Source of the DNA: Daphnia carinata
Taxonomy: Eukaryota > Arthropoda > Branchiopoda > Diplostraca > Daphniidae
DNA: 64,000 nt
Reading direction: 5' to 3'
Assembly: GCF_022539665.2 (NCBI RefSeq)
Contig: NC_081339.1
Span: 5,260,017-5,324,016 of the forward strand
Shown: piece by piece, positions 1 through 12,165 of the stretch
Layout of the letters: each line of letters opens with the position of its first letter
Position numbering within the stretch: position 1 is the first letter of the stretch
Made by a program: the position numbers and the translations under genes
Notes under the pieces: generated by a model
Database searches by the model: none
Seen by the model: only the letters and a program-made list of their open reading frames with translations
Told to the model about the DNA's origin: nothing

Positions 1-836
1 AAATTTGATTACATAAATAGTTTGAGTTCAAAACAATATTAGCCAAGAGCAGACGATACACATTTCTTTCGTGTAATTACAATTTCCATTGTTATTACAT
101 TTCATATATTAGAATCGATTCATTGGTCACATTTACCATGGTTTACGACCCATCTCAAATCAGACCTGCCGTAATCGCGATTGAAAATTAATCGCGATTT
201 CGATTTAAATTTTTTACCGACTTTTTTCAACAGACGAAGATCGCCGATTTTTTTTTCCGATTTTCGACGGTGACCGATAATCGCCCAAGAAGTAATCGGA
301 CGGCAAGTCTGTCTCAAATGAAACGTGTTTTCAGACGAGGAGGGTGTGGCCTAATTTAGGAGACTAATGTTCCTTTGATGACGTAGTATTTAACCAACGT
401 CATCAACAGAAAAAGTGAGCAACTAGATTACTCGCCTACGGTTTACCATTCAACTCGAACTGAAAACGTTAATGTTATCGTGTAGTTAACGCCTTGATAG
501 CGCTATCGAAGTAATACTTAGAGCAACTGGCAACAGCACTTAAATGATATATATACCACTCTATCTATGTGGTGTTTATGCATAATGTTCGTATAAATAG
601 GAAAATAAAAAAAGGCAGCGCGCAGAGACAGCGTGGATGCTGCGCAGGAAACTAAGAAAATAAGGTAAACTTGTAATTAAATTAATTACCTTGATTAACT
701 TTATGCCACCTTTGAAGAGGTAATTTTTATCTGTTGGAACATCATTGGTGACCTTTGAGGGTCGTAGTCGTAGTTTTAATCCATTTGGCTACAATGCAAT
801 TTTTTTTAACCAACACGTACTATCAGTGTATTCAAC
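1..836. other. AT-rich intergenic DNA, no gene seen
   Basis: No convincing coding exon is visible on either strand. Positions about 170-300 contain several A/T-flanked cgatt/tcgcgat-type words, as in low-complexity repeats. A vaguely similar stretch occurs near 31.9 kb, but I could not align the two. Confidence 0.5.
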
Positions 837-889
837 ACGAACAACATTCCATCGCTGGGATGGCTGCCCAGCGATGGAATGTTGTTCGT
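837..889. repeat. Perfect 23-bp inverted repeat (hairpin)
   Basis: Bases 837-859 are the exact reverse complement of 867-889, with a 7-base loop at 860-866. The 53-base unit would fold into an uninterrupted 23-bp stem in DNA or RNA. No coding region overlaps it convincingly. It lies about 275 bases upstream of the small secreted-protein gene. Confidence 0.9.
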
Positions 890-1164
890 TTCCAATTCTT
901 CTAAAGTTAGTTATAGTATGAATAACGCGCTGTTAAATGAATATTTTTCATTAAATTTCATAATCGCCCTTGTCAATATTAGAAATACCCTAGCATTCCA
1001 GTGGTGCCTAGCCCTTGAACTCAAACGTAGAGTAACTTCTGTTTACGCTTTTGGTAAAATATATTTTGATCAGTTAAAAATTCAAATAGCCTTTAATGTC
1101 TGAATAATCCCCTCAACTTTTATTTTCTTTTAGACAGGCCTTACCACTTTGTAGCCAAAGGACA

Positions 1165-1446
1165 ATGCAGAAGCTGAGCATAAAACTCTACATTTCTATC
1201 CTTTTAGTTCTTGGATTGTTGGCCACACGCCCGTGTCCTGGAGACTGTGTCCCTATAGCTGGTGCAGCTTGCGTAAAAGCATGCTTCGAGGCAACTGCTC
1301 TAAGTTGTGGGTATTCCGTTGGTTTCGGACCTGTCGGTTGGTTTGGATGTGCTGGAATAGCAACTTTTTGCGCGGCGGCTTGTGCTACTGCATTTGCTGC
1401 TCCATTGCGACTCCTTAATTTCTTAGAAGGGAGAATTCCTAAATGA
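1165..1446 (+). CDS. Small Cys/Ala/Gly-rich secreted protein, unknown family
   Basis: A 93-residue ORF in one exon. Residues 1-20 or so form a signal peptide (Lys-rich start, then a Leu/Ile core). The mature part has eight cysteines spaced in C-x3-C style (CVKAC, CAAAC) and alternates with Ala/Gly/Phe, giving a hydrophobic, disulfide-compatible peptide. A pyrimidine tract and AG just upstream (about 1123-1135) could be the acceptor of an intron in the 5' UTR. I do not recognise a named family; small secreted Cys-rich proteins of this style are common in aquatic invertebrates. Function is unknown. The antisense ORF over the same bases is taken as a shadow. Confidence 0.6.
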   Translation: MQKLSIKLYISILLVLGLLATRPCPGDCVPIAGAACVKACFEATALSCGYSVGFGPVGWFGCAGIATFCAAACATAFAAPLRLLNFLEGRIPK

Positions 1447-2504
1447 ATTGAAATGACAGTCCCTACTGCAATTGATTGCATGTTGTGAACAGTTCCTGAG
1501 CTTATTTAGTTTATCAAGTGTAAAATTTTGTTTGTTCGCTTTGCATGCAGTATGTATTGAAAGGTTATTCAAAATACAAGAAAACAAATCTGTGAATTTT
1601 AAACTTTAAGTAAAGCTATATGTTACTGAATCTTTTTTCTATTGTGTAATGCCACTTCATCGAGCTTGTAAATTGGCGAATGTACGGTAGGTGGCGATAA
1701 AGTAGCTAATTTCTTGGAGGGAAAAGGTTCTTTCACGTTATTATGGTGCGCTGACGACATACTTTTGAGCAGCAACTAAGAACTTCACAAGGTTTTTAGC
1801 CAGAGTTATCGAAGTGAAAAAGGTTAGTGCTTTGTAGCAAACAAGTAAACCGATGTCGTTCCACTCGTATTTTCTTTCATACGACCCCAAGTTCATGGTT
1901 TCCCTCAGTTCCTAACCCGATTACAGCTCATTAGTTGGATACAGCAAACAAAGTTGAGCAACCGTCGTGGATAAACATGCACACTTACTTAAATTGCCTC
2001 TATTGAACCTGCACAGCTTACCAACAACATGAACAGCAAACACAGAACTAGACCAAAAAAGTAAGAACCTCCATGTGAATTTTGTTGTCTGTGTTAATGT
2101 TTAAAGTGTATTCAAGTCTAACTTTGACTGAAGATGTCCATGACAACAGACTAGAGAAACTGCTGGATTGGTAGAAGTTTGTCATCCAATGGGAATGGAA
2201 GGCCCACCCACCGGATACGGAAGTGGCCCGCCTATTTCCCATCGACGTTGTTTTTCTGGTCCAGGCCAAGAGGAATAGAAGGGAAACAGAAAAACACCAG
2301 GCCAAGCTGATTAGATTTATTAAACAATCAAAAGAGGCCTAGAAATGGTTTTGTTGCTGACAGTTTCATTTCGTACTCAGCAATAGAAATTCCTGGTAAT
2401 TGTATTTATGAAAACAAAAATCAATCAATATGTGATATTCCATTTTAGGCTTGTGGAGATGAAAGCCTCCAAACACAAACACTCTATCCAATAGAGCAGA
2501 AGAT
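1447..2504. other. Intergenic DNA
   Basis: Probable 3' flank of the small secreted-protein gene. A minus-strand ORF at 2048-2305 begins with a signal-peptide-like run but has no recognisable domain, so I do not call it a gene. Confidence 0.4.
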
Positions 2505-3023
2505 ATGGAGGCTGTAGTTCAGCCAGCCGTCGGCATGTTATCCACCAAAACTTTAATTGTCGTATGGGCTACGGTACGTCTAGCAGAAATCACAAATTTG
2601 TCAACAAAACTTTTTTCCCCTCTTCTTGTACAAGCTTCAAAGTTTTTCATTTACTTTTGTGTAGATCATGCCATAATGAAACCTTGTATTTCAACTTCGT
2701 AAAGAAATCTACACAACCAGGCTCGTGTTGGAACACGACGATCTTTATCACCGCGCCCGGTTTGTTCATCAACCTTTTGTTCTTGCTGGATGAAAATGGC
2801 TATCAACAGCGTCATTGCGTGTTCGGTGAGTTTCCAATTATGCTATTTAATTCTTACGCTACTTATCAACTTTCCAATGAGGCAATCGGCTAAAATTTAT
2901 GAACAGCTCGCGATGTCCTTTTCGAATTCAGTATCTCAGCCTGGGAATATCGTAGAGAGACTCAATCGAAACATGGCGTTAGGGGGAATGATCCAGTTAA
3001 TCAAGTTGTTATTGCCGCCATAG
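2505..3023 (+). other. Possible unrecognised small multi-exon gene
   Basis: An ATG at 2505 opens a short reading frame ending at a GTACGT donor-like site near 2574. A second open stretch (about 2790-3023) contains a hydrophobic segment followed by a polar tail and a stop. Donor- and acceptor-like sites lie between them. The parts could be exons of one small membrane protein or chance ORFs. No family is recognised and no splice model is clearly better than the others. Confidence 0.2.
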
Positions 3024-5727
3024 ATTCTAGCTGTCAAATTGTTACAGTAAGAACACTTTATTCATTTATGCTAAAGATACATTGGGCAAACGAGTATAAA
3101 ACTGGCTATAGTGGGCGTGGACGACCGCCGTGAACCAGAAAATATCGAGTGATATCCATAACCGAGTTGATTATTCCGCACTACTACGTACGTACTGCAT
3201 GATCTGATCAGCACCGGTCATTTCTGTGTACGAGCCAAACAACCACCCCTACACCACAAACGCTTCTTTCCCATAACCAATGCGATGATATAAATCATCG
3301 TATTTAGCGATTACATATTCATATTATTAGGTTCCGTCCCTGTTTGATCTATGATCCTCTTCTTTCCGAAAGGGGAGGCGTACCCATCGATCTATTCAAG
3401 TGGGTAATGCCCTCGATAATACCACCAGTGCATGTCTTACAGTCAGATCCTGACGACTCTATCCGTCATCCGCTAAACCTTGTTTATTCCGAGACGAATA
3501 AATCATCGTGCTAGTTGGCCGCGTTCAATATACGTACAACATGGCGAATGTTTTACGAATACGCTCTGAAATATGTCCCAGCCTAAACTACTAAATAATC
3601 TATTAGATCAAATTTGAGCAAAGATGATGGATGGCAATAATCCTCATTTTACTTTTGATTTATTGTAGTAACATTAGCTTCGTTGTATCTATGTTGAATC
3701 GGCTTGGTCACGTGACAGATGGGTTTTTGGATAAATTCACCGTCATATGCGAATCGTGACATGTTGCTTAAGAAAACACACCTCGTTTTTTGTGTGTGTG
3801 TTTTCGTTCGTCGTCCATGTTGATCCGGTTAAAAAAAAAAAAGAAGGGGAAAATAAAGCCTTTGATGTAATCCCCTGTTACATGCGTTGGCTTTACACTA
3901 ACCAGATGCGAGGGTGTTCCAAGAGTGAAGGGTAACAGAACTAATCGCTAAAATCAACAATGAAAAAAAAGGGAGGAACGAGTTCATCCGTGTTCGATGT
4001 ACTGGTGTATAACATTGATTTCTTTTATTCATTTGAAATTCGCGACAGGTTTCGAATTCAATTCTAAACGAGAACATGAAAGTGCACGGAGCAATTTCAT
4101 TTTTATTTAAAGTGCTCCGATCCAGCCATAAATTTCTGTAGAAATGTATAGAGACATTTGCAGAAGGTCCAGCTATAACAGAGAGTCTATATATTTCAGT
4201 AGCATCACCAACAAATGAGAGGGAGGGCCTCTGTGTGTTGTGTATGTGTTTTTAGTGTAGTAGTAGGACTACATAAGAGAGAGCTGGTCCCGGTCCCTGC
4301 TCCCGTGACGCAGATGAAGATCAACGATCTGATGCTGGGCGGCCAGGGCCAGTTGGAGGAAGGAGCACTCCATCTTTGGCCACTTTGGCTGATGAGATGG
4401 GGAGAAAGATACACAGACGCACAGATGACCTGTCTCTGAATGTCCCCTCTCTATCCAACTCCCACACCCAATAGAAGAGAACTCTATTCCCTATCCATAA
4501 AATGTGATGTTTTTACGATCCAGCAAATATCTTTGCTCTAGTTTTTGACCTCCTTCATCTCTCCCCCTCTCACGCTTCGGACACTAGCTTATTTATAGTT
4601 GAAATATCGACTGGCGTCATCCAAAGGGCTCCCTGAAACTGGCGAGCTGGAATTTGTTCAAAACCCATTTTTTTTATAAATAGCCTCCACACAAGTTTTT
4701 TTCTTTCTATTTGTTTAGCGCTATTGTCTAATTAGAAATAGTTTAATGATTTTGGTTTTTTCCTCAAGATGAAAAGTCTTTAAAAGTTAAATGTTTTTAT
4801 GGGGGAAAGAAAAGTTATCTAGCAGACGAAAAGTCAGCTGTCAGTCCTTGCATGAAGAGGCTGCAGACCTTTTGCTGCAGTGTAAACTCTGTGTGTATAG
4901 CAGGGTAAAGAGACAAGAGAGACTTTCAAGCGACATAATATTTGTCCGGCAGTCTACATCCCTTTTTTTTGCCGTCCAAGTAGTGGTTCGATACTAATTC
5001 GGTTAAGGAATGGGGGAAAACCTTCCGGTCGATGATCGTGCGTGTTGGTAGTTTCTTGTTCGCTATCTGTTTTCTGGTACAGCTCTTGCTCCTATGTCCA
5101 TTTCTCCCCTTCATGGCCAGCATCCCGTCCTGTTTTTGCTGCAAAGATGCAGTTGGAGACTATACAAAGCCAGCAGAGGCAAGATTGGATGTTGCAAAAT
5201 TGATGACGTTCTGTTCTTCCATGTTGTTTACGTTTACGTTCTGTTCCCTTTCTGTTATTTAAAAAATGGTTTCCTTTTTCAATTGCTGATCTTCAGAAAG
5301 TTCAAAGAGATCATACTAAAGTCAATCAAGCTCAAATTATAGCATTTAATCAAATGGTTTACCTTATTTTTGGCGAAAAACTACGTTAAGTGGGCAACAT
5401 TTTCTTCCAAAGTTCTTTAATCTTGAAAAAGCGGCAATGTTGTCACGGTGTGCAGACGTAACATAACCATAATAGTAACAAGTATCTTGAAGAATACCCC
5501 CAACCTTCTTACGTACGTTTTAAATCTTTTTTTTATTTGATTTCTAATTGCCTGTACAACTAGAATTTCGGAAACAGCACTAGAGCTAAACAGAATTCAA
5601 TTAAATTCGCTTAAACCTCCAGGCTAAATGATTTATTCAGTTCATCGTTCATTAGTGTTATGTAATCCGTTCGCTGCGGCCTTGATTAAAAGAATTTCAT
5701 GTTTTCTTCTTCATTTATTTTATTAGA
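3024..5727. other. Intergenic DNA
   Basis: About 2.7 kb of A/T-rich sequence with homopolymer runs and no supported exon. ORFs at 4215-4439 and 5032-5262 have no recognisable domain and no convincing splice context. The last few hundred bases are the presumed promoter of the glutaryl-CoA dehydrogenase gene. Confidence 0.45.
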
Positions 5728-7283
5728 ATGGCATCAGGGATCCGATTTGCGTTTTCAGTCATTAGACCCGTCAATTTAGCATGTGTTAGATTTCAAAGCA
5801 CTGCATCACAAACGAAAACTACTGAAACCAAAGTCAAACAACAAGAGAAAGGTGAAAAATTTTTTTACATACTAATAAATCAACCATCTGACTAATTTTA
5901 CACATTTGTTTTCAGTAATATTTGACTGGCGTGATCCCCTAAACTTGGAATCCCAGCTAACAGAAGATGAGAGAATGATGCGTGACAGCTTCAGGACTTA
6001 CTGCCAGGACAAACTGATGCCTCGCATCACCATGGCCAATAGACACGAAGGTAGCACACATCCTGCAAAGTTTATCATGCAACACTTTCTAATAACATAC
6101 TTTTCCAAGTTTTCCACCGTGAAATCATGCAAGAAATGGGAGATCTTGGTGTTCTAGGCCCAATGATTGAGGGCTATGGCTGTGCCGGCGCATCATCCGT
6201 AGCTTACGGCCTTCTTGCAAGGGAAGTGGAGCGAGTGGACTCGAGTTACCGTTCCGCTTTCAGTGTCCAGTCTTCATTAGTCATGTACCCCATCGACGCC
6301 TTTGGAACAACTGAGCAGAAGGAGAAGTTTCTTCCCAAACTTGGTAAGAATGAATAATCATTGTCCTTATTTTCCTTGTTACACAACCATTGTCACGAAA
6401 GCCAAGGGCGAGATGGTGGGCTGCTTCGGTTTGACTGAGCCAAATCACGGTAGTGATCCCGCCGGGATGGAAACAAAAGCCAAACATGACGCAAAAGCAG
6501 GTGTTTACATTTTGAACGGCAGCAAGACTTGGATCACCAACAGCCCCATCGCTGACGTAGCAGTAGTCTGGGCCAAATCTTTGGACGAAGGTAACAGGAT
6601 CCGAGGCTTCTTAGTCGAACGAGGCACCAAAGGCTTCACTACTCCCAAAATCGAAGGCAAGTTCTCTCTCCGAGCTTCCACGACGGGCATGATCATGCTT
6701 GAAGATGTCGTCGTTCCCGAAGCCAACATGCTGCCCAAAGTTCACGGCCTAAAAGGTCCGTTCAGCTGCCTGAACAGCGCCCGTTTCGGCATTGCTTGGG
6801 GCGCTCTAGGCGCTGCCGAGTTTTGCTTGGCCGCCGCCCGGGATTATACTCTTCAGCGAAAACAGTTTGGCCGTCCTCTAGCTGCTAATCAACTCATGCA
6901 GAAGAAGATGGCTGATGCCATGACTGAAATCGCATTGGCTCTCCAAGGCTGCATCCAAGTTGGCCGTCTCAAGGATGACGGACTGTAAGTTCCCCGTGTT
7001 GTCAAGTTTCACTTACTAATTTTAATCATTCATGTTGAATCAATCCAGAGCGACGCCTGATATGATTTCGCTGCTCAAGCGGAATTCTTGCGGCAAAGCG
7101 CTGGACATTGCCCGCGCATGCCGTGATATGCTGGGCGGTAACGGCATTTCCGACGAGTACCACATTATTCGACATGTTATGAACTTGGAAGCCGTCAATA
7201 CCTACGAGGGCACTCACGACATCCACGCTCTTATTCTAGGCCGTGCCATCACTGGTCTCCAAGCTTTTAGCGGTTCTGGTTGA
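5728..7283 (+). CDS. GCDH: Glutaryl-CoA dehydrogenase, mitochondrial
   Basis: Five exons: 5728-5851, 5916-6050, 6110-6343, 6402-6984 and 7049-7283, all GT/AG with matching phases. They give 436 residues, close to human GCDH (438). The enzyme is a matrix flavoprotein that oxidatively decarboxylates glutaryl-CoA to crotonyl-CoA in lysine and tryptophan breakdown. Exon 1 encodes a basic, Ser/Thr-rich mitochondrial presequence. Visible family motifs are [10 protein letters not shown] at the start of the mature enzyme, the Arg in [13 protein letters not shown], the FAD-contacting [20 protein letters not shown], and [17 protein letters not shown] near the C terminus. The catalytic base is the Glu of YEGT, about residue 412. 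Identity is clear. The gene converges with the Phox2-type gene, with 331 bases between the stop codons. Confidence 0.96.
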
Positions 7284-7614
7284 TGATAGTATCATCGATA
7301 ATCCCGACGCTTAAGAATCCCCTCGATTGTATAAAACGCTTTGGAACAATAATTACTCATAATCCGCACTTATTGGGCTTTTGTATAGAGTGTATTGGTG
7401 CGCGCACATCGAGATCAGAGAAAGAGAGAAAATACAAAAAAGAAGATACAACGAGCTTGAAAAATTGTTGAAAGAAAAAAATGGGTGCCGAAATTTGCAT
7501 AGAGGAAACCGAATCGTTCAAGACATCCTTTTTTTTTAAATTATTAGTTTTGTTTTTTTACGTTTAAATTTTTTTTTTTTTTGTTTAACTTTGAGTTTTA
7601 ATTTTTTACATTTT
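7284..7614. other. Convergent 3' region between GCDH and the homeobox gene
   Basis: 331 bases of A/T-rich sequence with long T tracts near 7530-7580. Both 3' UTRs must lie or overlap here. No exon is seen. Confidence 0.6.
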
Positions 7615-10600
7615 CTAAAATGGATTGACTGCCAGGTGAGTGAAGGAGTTACCGAAAGCAGATAAATTGACAATAGCTTTATTGTTGTTGCCTCCGGCGG
7701 CGGAGGAACGGGTGATTGGTGATGCTTCGATAGGAGGCGATTCCGGCGGAGAATTCAATCCAGCGCTCCAGGTAGTATCGCTTTCCGTTCGGTCTCCTGT
7801 CACAATCAATTTCACAGTCAATCTCATTTCCGCCGTATTTTTGTGTAACGTAAAAAAAAAAAACAATAAGGGCGGGCCTGTTTTCTAATTCGATTTCGGG
7901 TTGATTTGTGAGCCGCTAATTTGGGGCTGACCCGACATATATGAGCTTTAATTGCCCATTCCCTAACTTGTGATGGTGTTGTTGTCTGCGGATTTTCTTT
8001 TTAACTTGATAATTGTTATTATTAACTTACCCATTTGGGGTTTGATGTCGAGATCGCGGGGCGATTCGGCCGACGATCCGGCGGATGATGATCCTCGGCT
8101 CTCTTTGGCGTCGCCGGGACTTTGATGACCTCCGTCTTTAGCTCCATTATTATCTGATGACGATGATTTTTGTTGTGTTAGGCGCTCCTGTTTGCGGAAT
8201 TTTGCCCTTCGATTTTGAAACCAAACCTGGAAGCAAAAGAAAAAAAAAACGAAAATGACGATCGTTTAGCAACAAACAAGAAAAAACAGTGTCAGATGTT
8301 CTTTTCAACGGAGCGTGATGGAAGCCTCGACCATTAGTTCCGCACTGCGACTGTATCACATGTGTGTCAACAAAACACTTGCGACTGGTACGGTATTAAC
8401 TATTATAAAGTGCACGAGAGATGTGCGTCAAACGTAACACATTGGTTACAACCAAGAGAGAGGGGGGATGATGGCGCTATTATGAACTCCACATGAGTTG
8501 AGGACTGCGACCACATGGGGTTCACCCCGCCCTTGTGTTGGATGTAGCCATCTGTCGTGACACCGTACGTAGCATAAGAAACAACAGTATATCGTTTTCA
8601 ATCTTTTTTTTTTTTCTAGTGAGGGGATTGTTGTGATGTTGTTGTCGCTGTATCTCTTTCAATTTTACAAGATGTCTCTATTCAACCCCCCCTCCTGCCT
8701 CCACTGTACATTAGAGGCGCTGCTGTAATGGCTCATTTTTTCGATTCGATCAATCAATCAGAGGTGACTATTGACTTTTCTTTATTCTATTTTCTTTTTT
8801 GCCATTGTCCAGCCATATGTTTCGTCAAAGTTTTCCTAATCGGAAGATACTGATTGATCTAATCTTCGCATGTTTTTTCAGGTGAATTGAATCAACATTT
8901 ACTTTACAGCGATTTTAACTCGCTAATTTAATATGAATGAAATTGTGGTGTTGATTCCCAAGTTGCCGGAAGACTAAAAACTTCAAAGGCCAAGTGACAG
9001 AAAGATTAAAGGGCTCGCTATTTTCAATGTAGGGTTTCCTGGACACGCGACTCGTATACTATTCTCGTTTGCTGCTCCACTGGGCTCTACCGAAAGAAAG
9101 GGAAGCTGATGGGCCATAAGGATGACCAATGCAATGATCATCAGGAACAACAAAATCCTTTCGGGAATTGGTTCCAGTTTCGCGTCGTGGGAATATCCGA
9201 GTTTTGCGGTTTTCACGGCCCCTTTGACATTGTCGCTATTAGCTAATGGATCTAATGTAACTGGTTCCTCCACTTGAAACATTCAGAAAATCTCAAGTTT
9301 GATATTCAAAGTTAAAATATCAAATAGAATGAAATTTAAAATAATAACAAGATCTTTTTTTACAGGGCTTTGAGTGGCACACGCCGTGGAACACACGCGA
9401 CTGGAGAAGCACAACGTCACACGCGATTGCAAGGGGGGAAGTGTGTGGTGCAAAGTCTCAATGGGTTTAATGACGCGTGCAGTGTGCGTCAAAAAAAGAG
9501 AACAAAAATGATAAAAAGATCGGGGGGAGAGATGTTGTAGCTACAAAGAAATAGCACTCGACAATGATGACCTTATTGACGCATCCATTTTTGTCTATCC
9601 TCTTTTTTTTTTTTTAATAGGCCAAATGGTTTGCTAAGGATAAAATAATTCACTTATCGAGTAGCAACTGACCTGGACTCTGGCTTCAGTGAGATCAATC
9701 CGAATGGCAATCTCTTCACGGGTGTAGATGTCAGGGTAGTGCGTCTCCTGAAATGCCCTTTCAAGTTCCTGAATTTAAACAAAAAAAAAAATTCAGTAAT
9801 TATCATTAGGATTTGATGGCAAGTTCATTTTTACCTTTAATTGGGATGATGTAAAAGTCGTACGAATGCGCCTTTGTTTCCGTTTTTCAGCTTGTTGTAA
9901 CGATGAAACGGAAAGCGAACCGACGTGATGATGGTGCCCTTGCTGATGAAGACTCGGAAGACCGGATAGGCCAGCTATAGATGGATGATGGTGATGATGA
10001 GGTCCAGCCACTGCGTTAGAAATTCCAGAATGATGATGATGTCCGATAGCTGAAGATGTCGGATAAGCTCCTAGGCTCATGGACGGTGGAGAGACGAGTC
10101 CGTGATGATGGTGATGCGATTGAAAGCCGCCGGAATGATGACCATGTTGTCCGTGATGTTGCTGTTGATTCTGACTGGACTGGTGATGCGATTGGTGTTG
10201 CTGTTGCGACCCATCAACCAAGAATCCACTAGCGGACGAAGATGATGCTGGAGACGGTGAAATAGTTAAATGCTGCTGTTGTTGGTGGATGGGGGAAGAT
10301 GCCGTCGATGATGACGAGGTATTATGGCCGATAGACATGACATTAGCCAAGCCCATACTCGTTAAGAAAGACGAGGATGAATTATCGCCAGGTGATGTGC
10401 CAGCAAGTTGCGACGGATGAACTTGGTGATGCGCGTTGTTACTTTGCTGCTGATGGCCGACATTGTGGTTTTGCGAATGTTGCGAAGTTGTTCCCAGATT
10501 CGTCGGATACATCCGATATCCGCCTAAACAGGTAATTTGTCTTCCTATTTTATTCAATTATTTTTAATCGGGCGATTGAATCTTACCTTGAAAATGGATG

Positions 10601-11235
10601 CCGTTGGCAGGAGGAAAGAAGGAAGCCCCTCCACTGGAATAATTTGCAGTCGTCGAGGACGACGTTCTCGACGTCGATGTCAATGGTGAAGTTGGCGATA
10701 AAGAAGTAAATCCGTTGCCATGGAAACATCCTCCACCTCCTCCACCGAATAATGAAACTGCCGTTGTTAAAGCGTTGCTATTGGATGATGACGTCGGCAT
10801 GCCGGACGATGTTGCACCTCCGCCTAAGAGGCTCAACGAAGACGACGGGGTGGCCGAATTGTATCGTTGATGATGCGATCCATAAAGATGTGATGAAAGA
10901 GATGAGGCCAATGAAGAGGAAGAATGTAACAAAGTCGACGATGAAGATGATGATGGAGATGGCGATGGAGGTGAGATCAAATCTTCCGGATAATTCGATT
11001 GGTGGTGGTGGATCAGCAAATGCGGATGATGATGCGAATGGATGACGGGGAGAGTTGAAGTAGACTCTGTCGGCGATGCTATTTGCTGTTGTTCTTGTTG
11101 TTGTTGATCGGAAGGAGAGAAAGGACAAGTCGATGGATTGTTAAAGTGTTGGGCAAGCCCAGCTGCCGCCGCCGCTGCGGCAGCGGCGGCTGAAGAAATG
11201 GCCGACACGTAAGATGACCCAGTAGCGTAATCCAT
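7615..11235 (-). CDS. Phox2: Phox2-type paired-like homeobox transcription factor
   Basis: Five minus-strand exons: 11235-10587, 10523-9835, 9768-9673, 8226-8031 and 7796-7615, with phases consistent throughout, giving about 603 residues. The homeodomain (about 433-492) begins [20 protein letters not shown] and ends [14 protein letters not shown]. It has Gln at homeodomain position 50 and the KFRKQER tail typical of PHOX2A/B. Two introns cut it, after QLK and after RVQ. In animals Phox2 factors specify autonomic and visceral motor or noradrenergic neurons; a neural role here is inferred. The N-terminal half is low complexity (Ala tract at residues 16-25, then Ser, Gln and His runs) and much longer than in vertebrates. 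Intron 3 is about 1.4 kb. A prior reading that stops at exon 2 would miss the C terminus. Another paired-like class is possible but fits the homeodomain less well. Confidence 0.9.
8983..9282 (-). other. Candidate ORF nested in homeobox intron 3
   Basis: A 99-codon ORF on the same strand as the homeobox gene, inside its third intron. It has mixed, protein-like composition with a polar N terminus. One strong hydrophobic segment lies at about residues 44-60 ([16 protein letters not shown]), as in a single-pass membrane protein. No family is recognised and no flanking exons were found. It may be a nested small gene, a gene relic or chance. Confidence 0.25.
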
Positions 11236-12165
11236 TTTTAAAACCTTCTTTTTTTTTTATTTCTTTGGCAGCCGGGAGTAAATTAAATTAAGCCGAGATT
11301 GATTCACGAAACACAACGACGCACACGCAATCAAGTATTTTTCGCTCTTTCTTCGTCTCCCGAGCGAGAGCAGCCGAAACGAGGAAGAATGGAAGAAAAT
11401 GTTGTCTACAGCACACACCCACTCGAGAGAAATGTTTGAATTCGATTAGCCAAAACTCGTTTAACGCTTCAAGGTGGCTGCCACGAGTCTACTTTGAGCT
11501 AGTTGTATACTGTTCAAGCGCTGTCAGATTGGCACCATATTCAATTATAGCCGCAGCCGCCGCCGATGATACAGAAAAGCTAATGCAATAATGAAATCAA
11601 GTTAAGCAAGCGCTGATCTGGTTGAGAGCGAAAGGGGGGCGAGACTGAAAAATACGTAGGTACCACACTGCTACTAGTAGTAGTAGTAGTAGTACAGTGA
11701 TAGCACTTGCTCCCTTTAAAGCTGTTGTTATACTCTTTTCTATATAGGACCTGCCTGGCCGAAGCTAACTAGCTTCCAAACTGCGCAGACGGACAAACGA
11801 GGGCGAACACACAAGCTGCTTCAACGGGTGGACAACAACAGCCGCTAAATTCCTCTTATCGGCCTTAATTCAATCAACTCTTCCGTCCCTGCCGCACTAT
11901 ATCCTCACCATGTATAGACACAAGACACCCTTCCGATCCAGGATACAAACTCCGCCCCCTTTTTCCCTTATTCTCTTCGGAGCGGAACTCGAATTCTTCT
12001 TCTTTTGGGACAGCCAGCACCAATCCGCAGCTAGGGGGCGGTTTTCTTCGTCCGGATTGGACCAGCACATGTCCGGATTTTGTGGAAGGGGGGTTTCTAA
12101 TCGGCGCAGATCTCATCGTGCGTGAGATAGCCTACTAACAAAGCTCAGGCTTAAACGATGGCCGG
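11236..12165. promoter_or_regulatory. 5' flank of the homeobox gene
   Basis: Upstream of the homeobox ATG (minus strand). It contains a short TAG/CTA trinucleotide microsatellite at about 11671-11694. No coding exon is supported; the ORFs at 11874-12116 and 11910-12125 look accidental. Promoter function is inferred from position only. Confidence 0.4.

Noticed and set aside
4215-4439. Overlapping ORFs on both strands near 4.2-4.4 kb
   Set aside because: Low-complexity composition, no domain, and no splice or start context.
10752-11045. Plus-strand ORF opposite homeobox exon 1
   Set aside because: It is the complement of Ser/His-rich coding sequence. The minus strand carries a complete homeobox gene.
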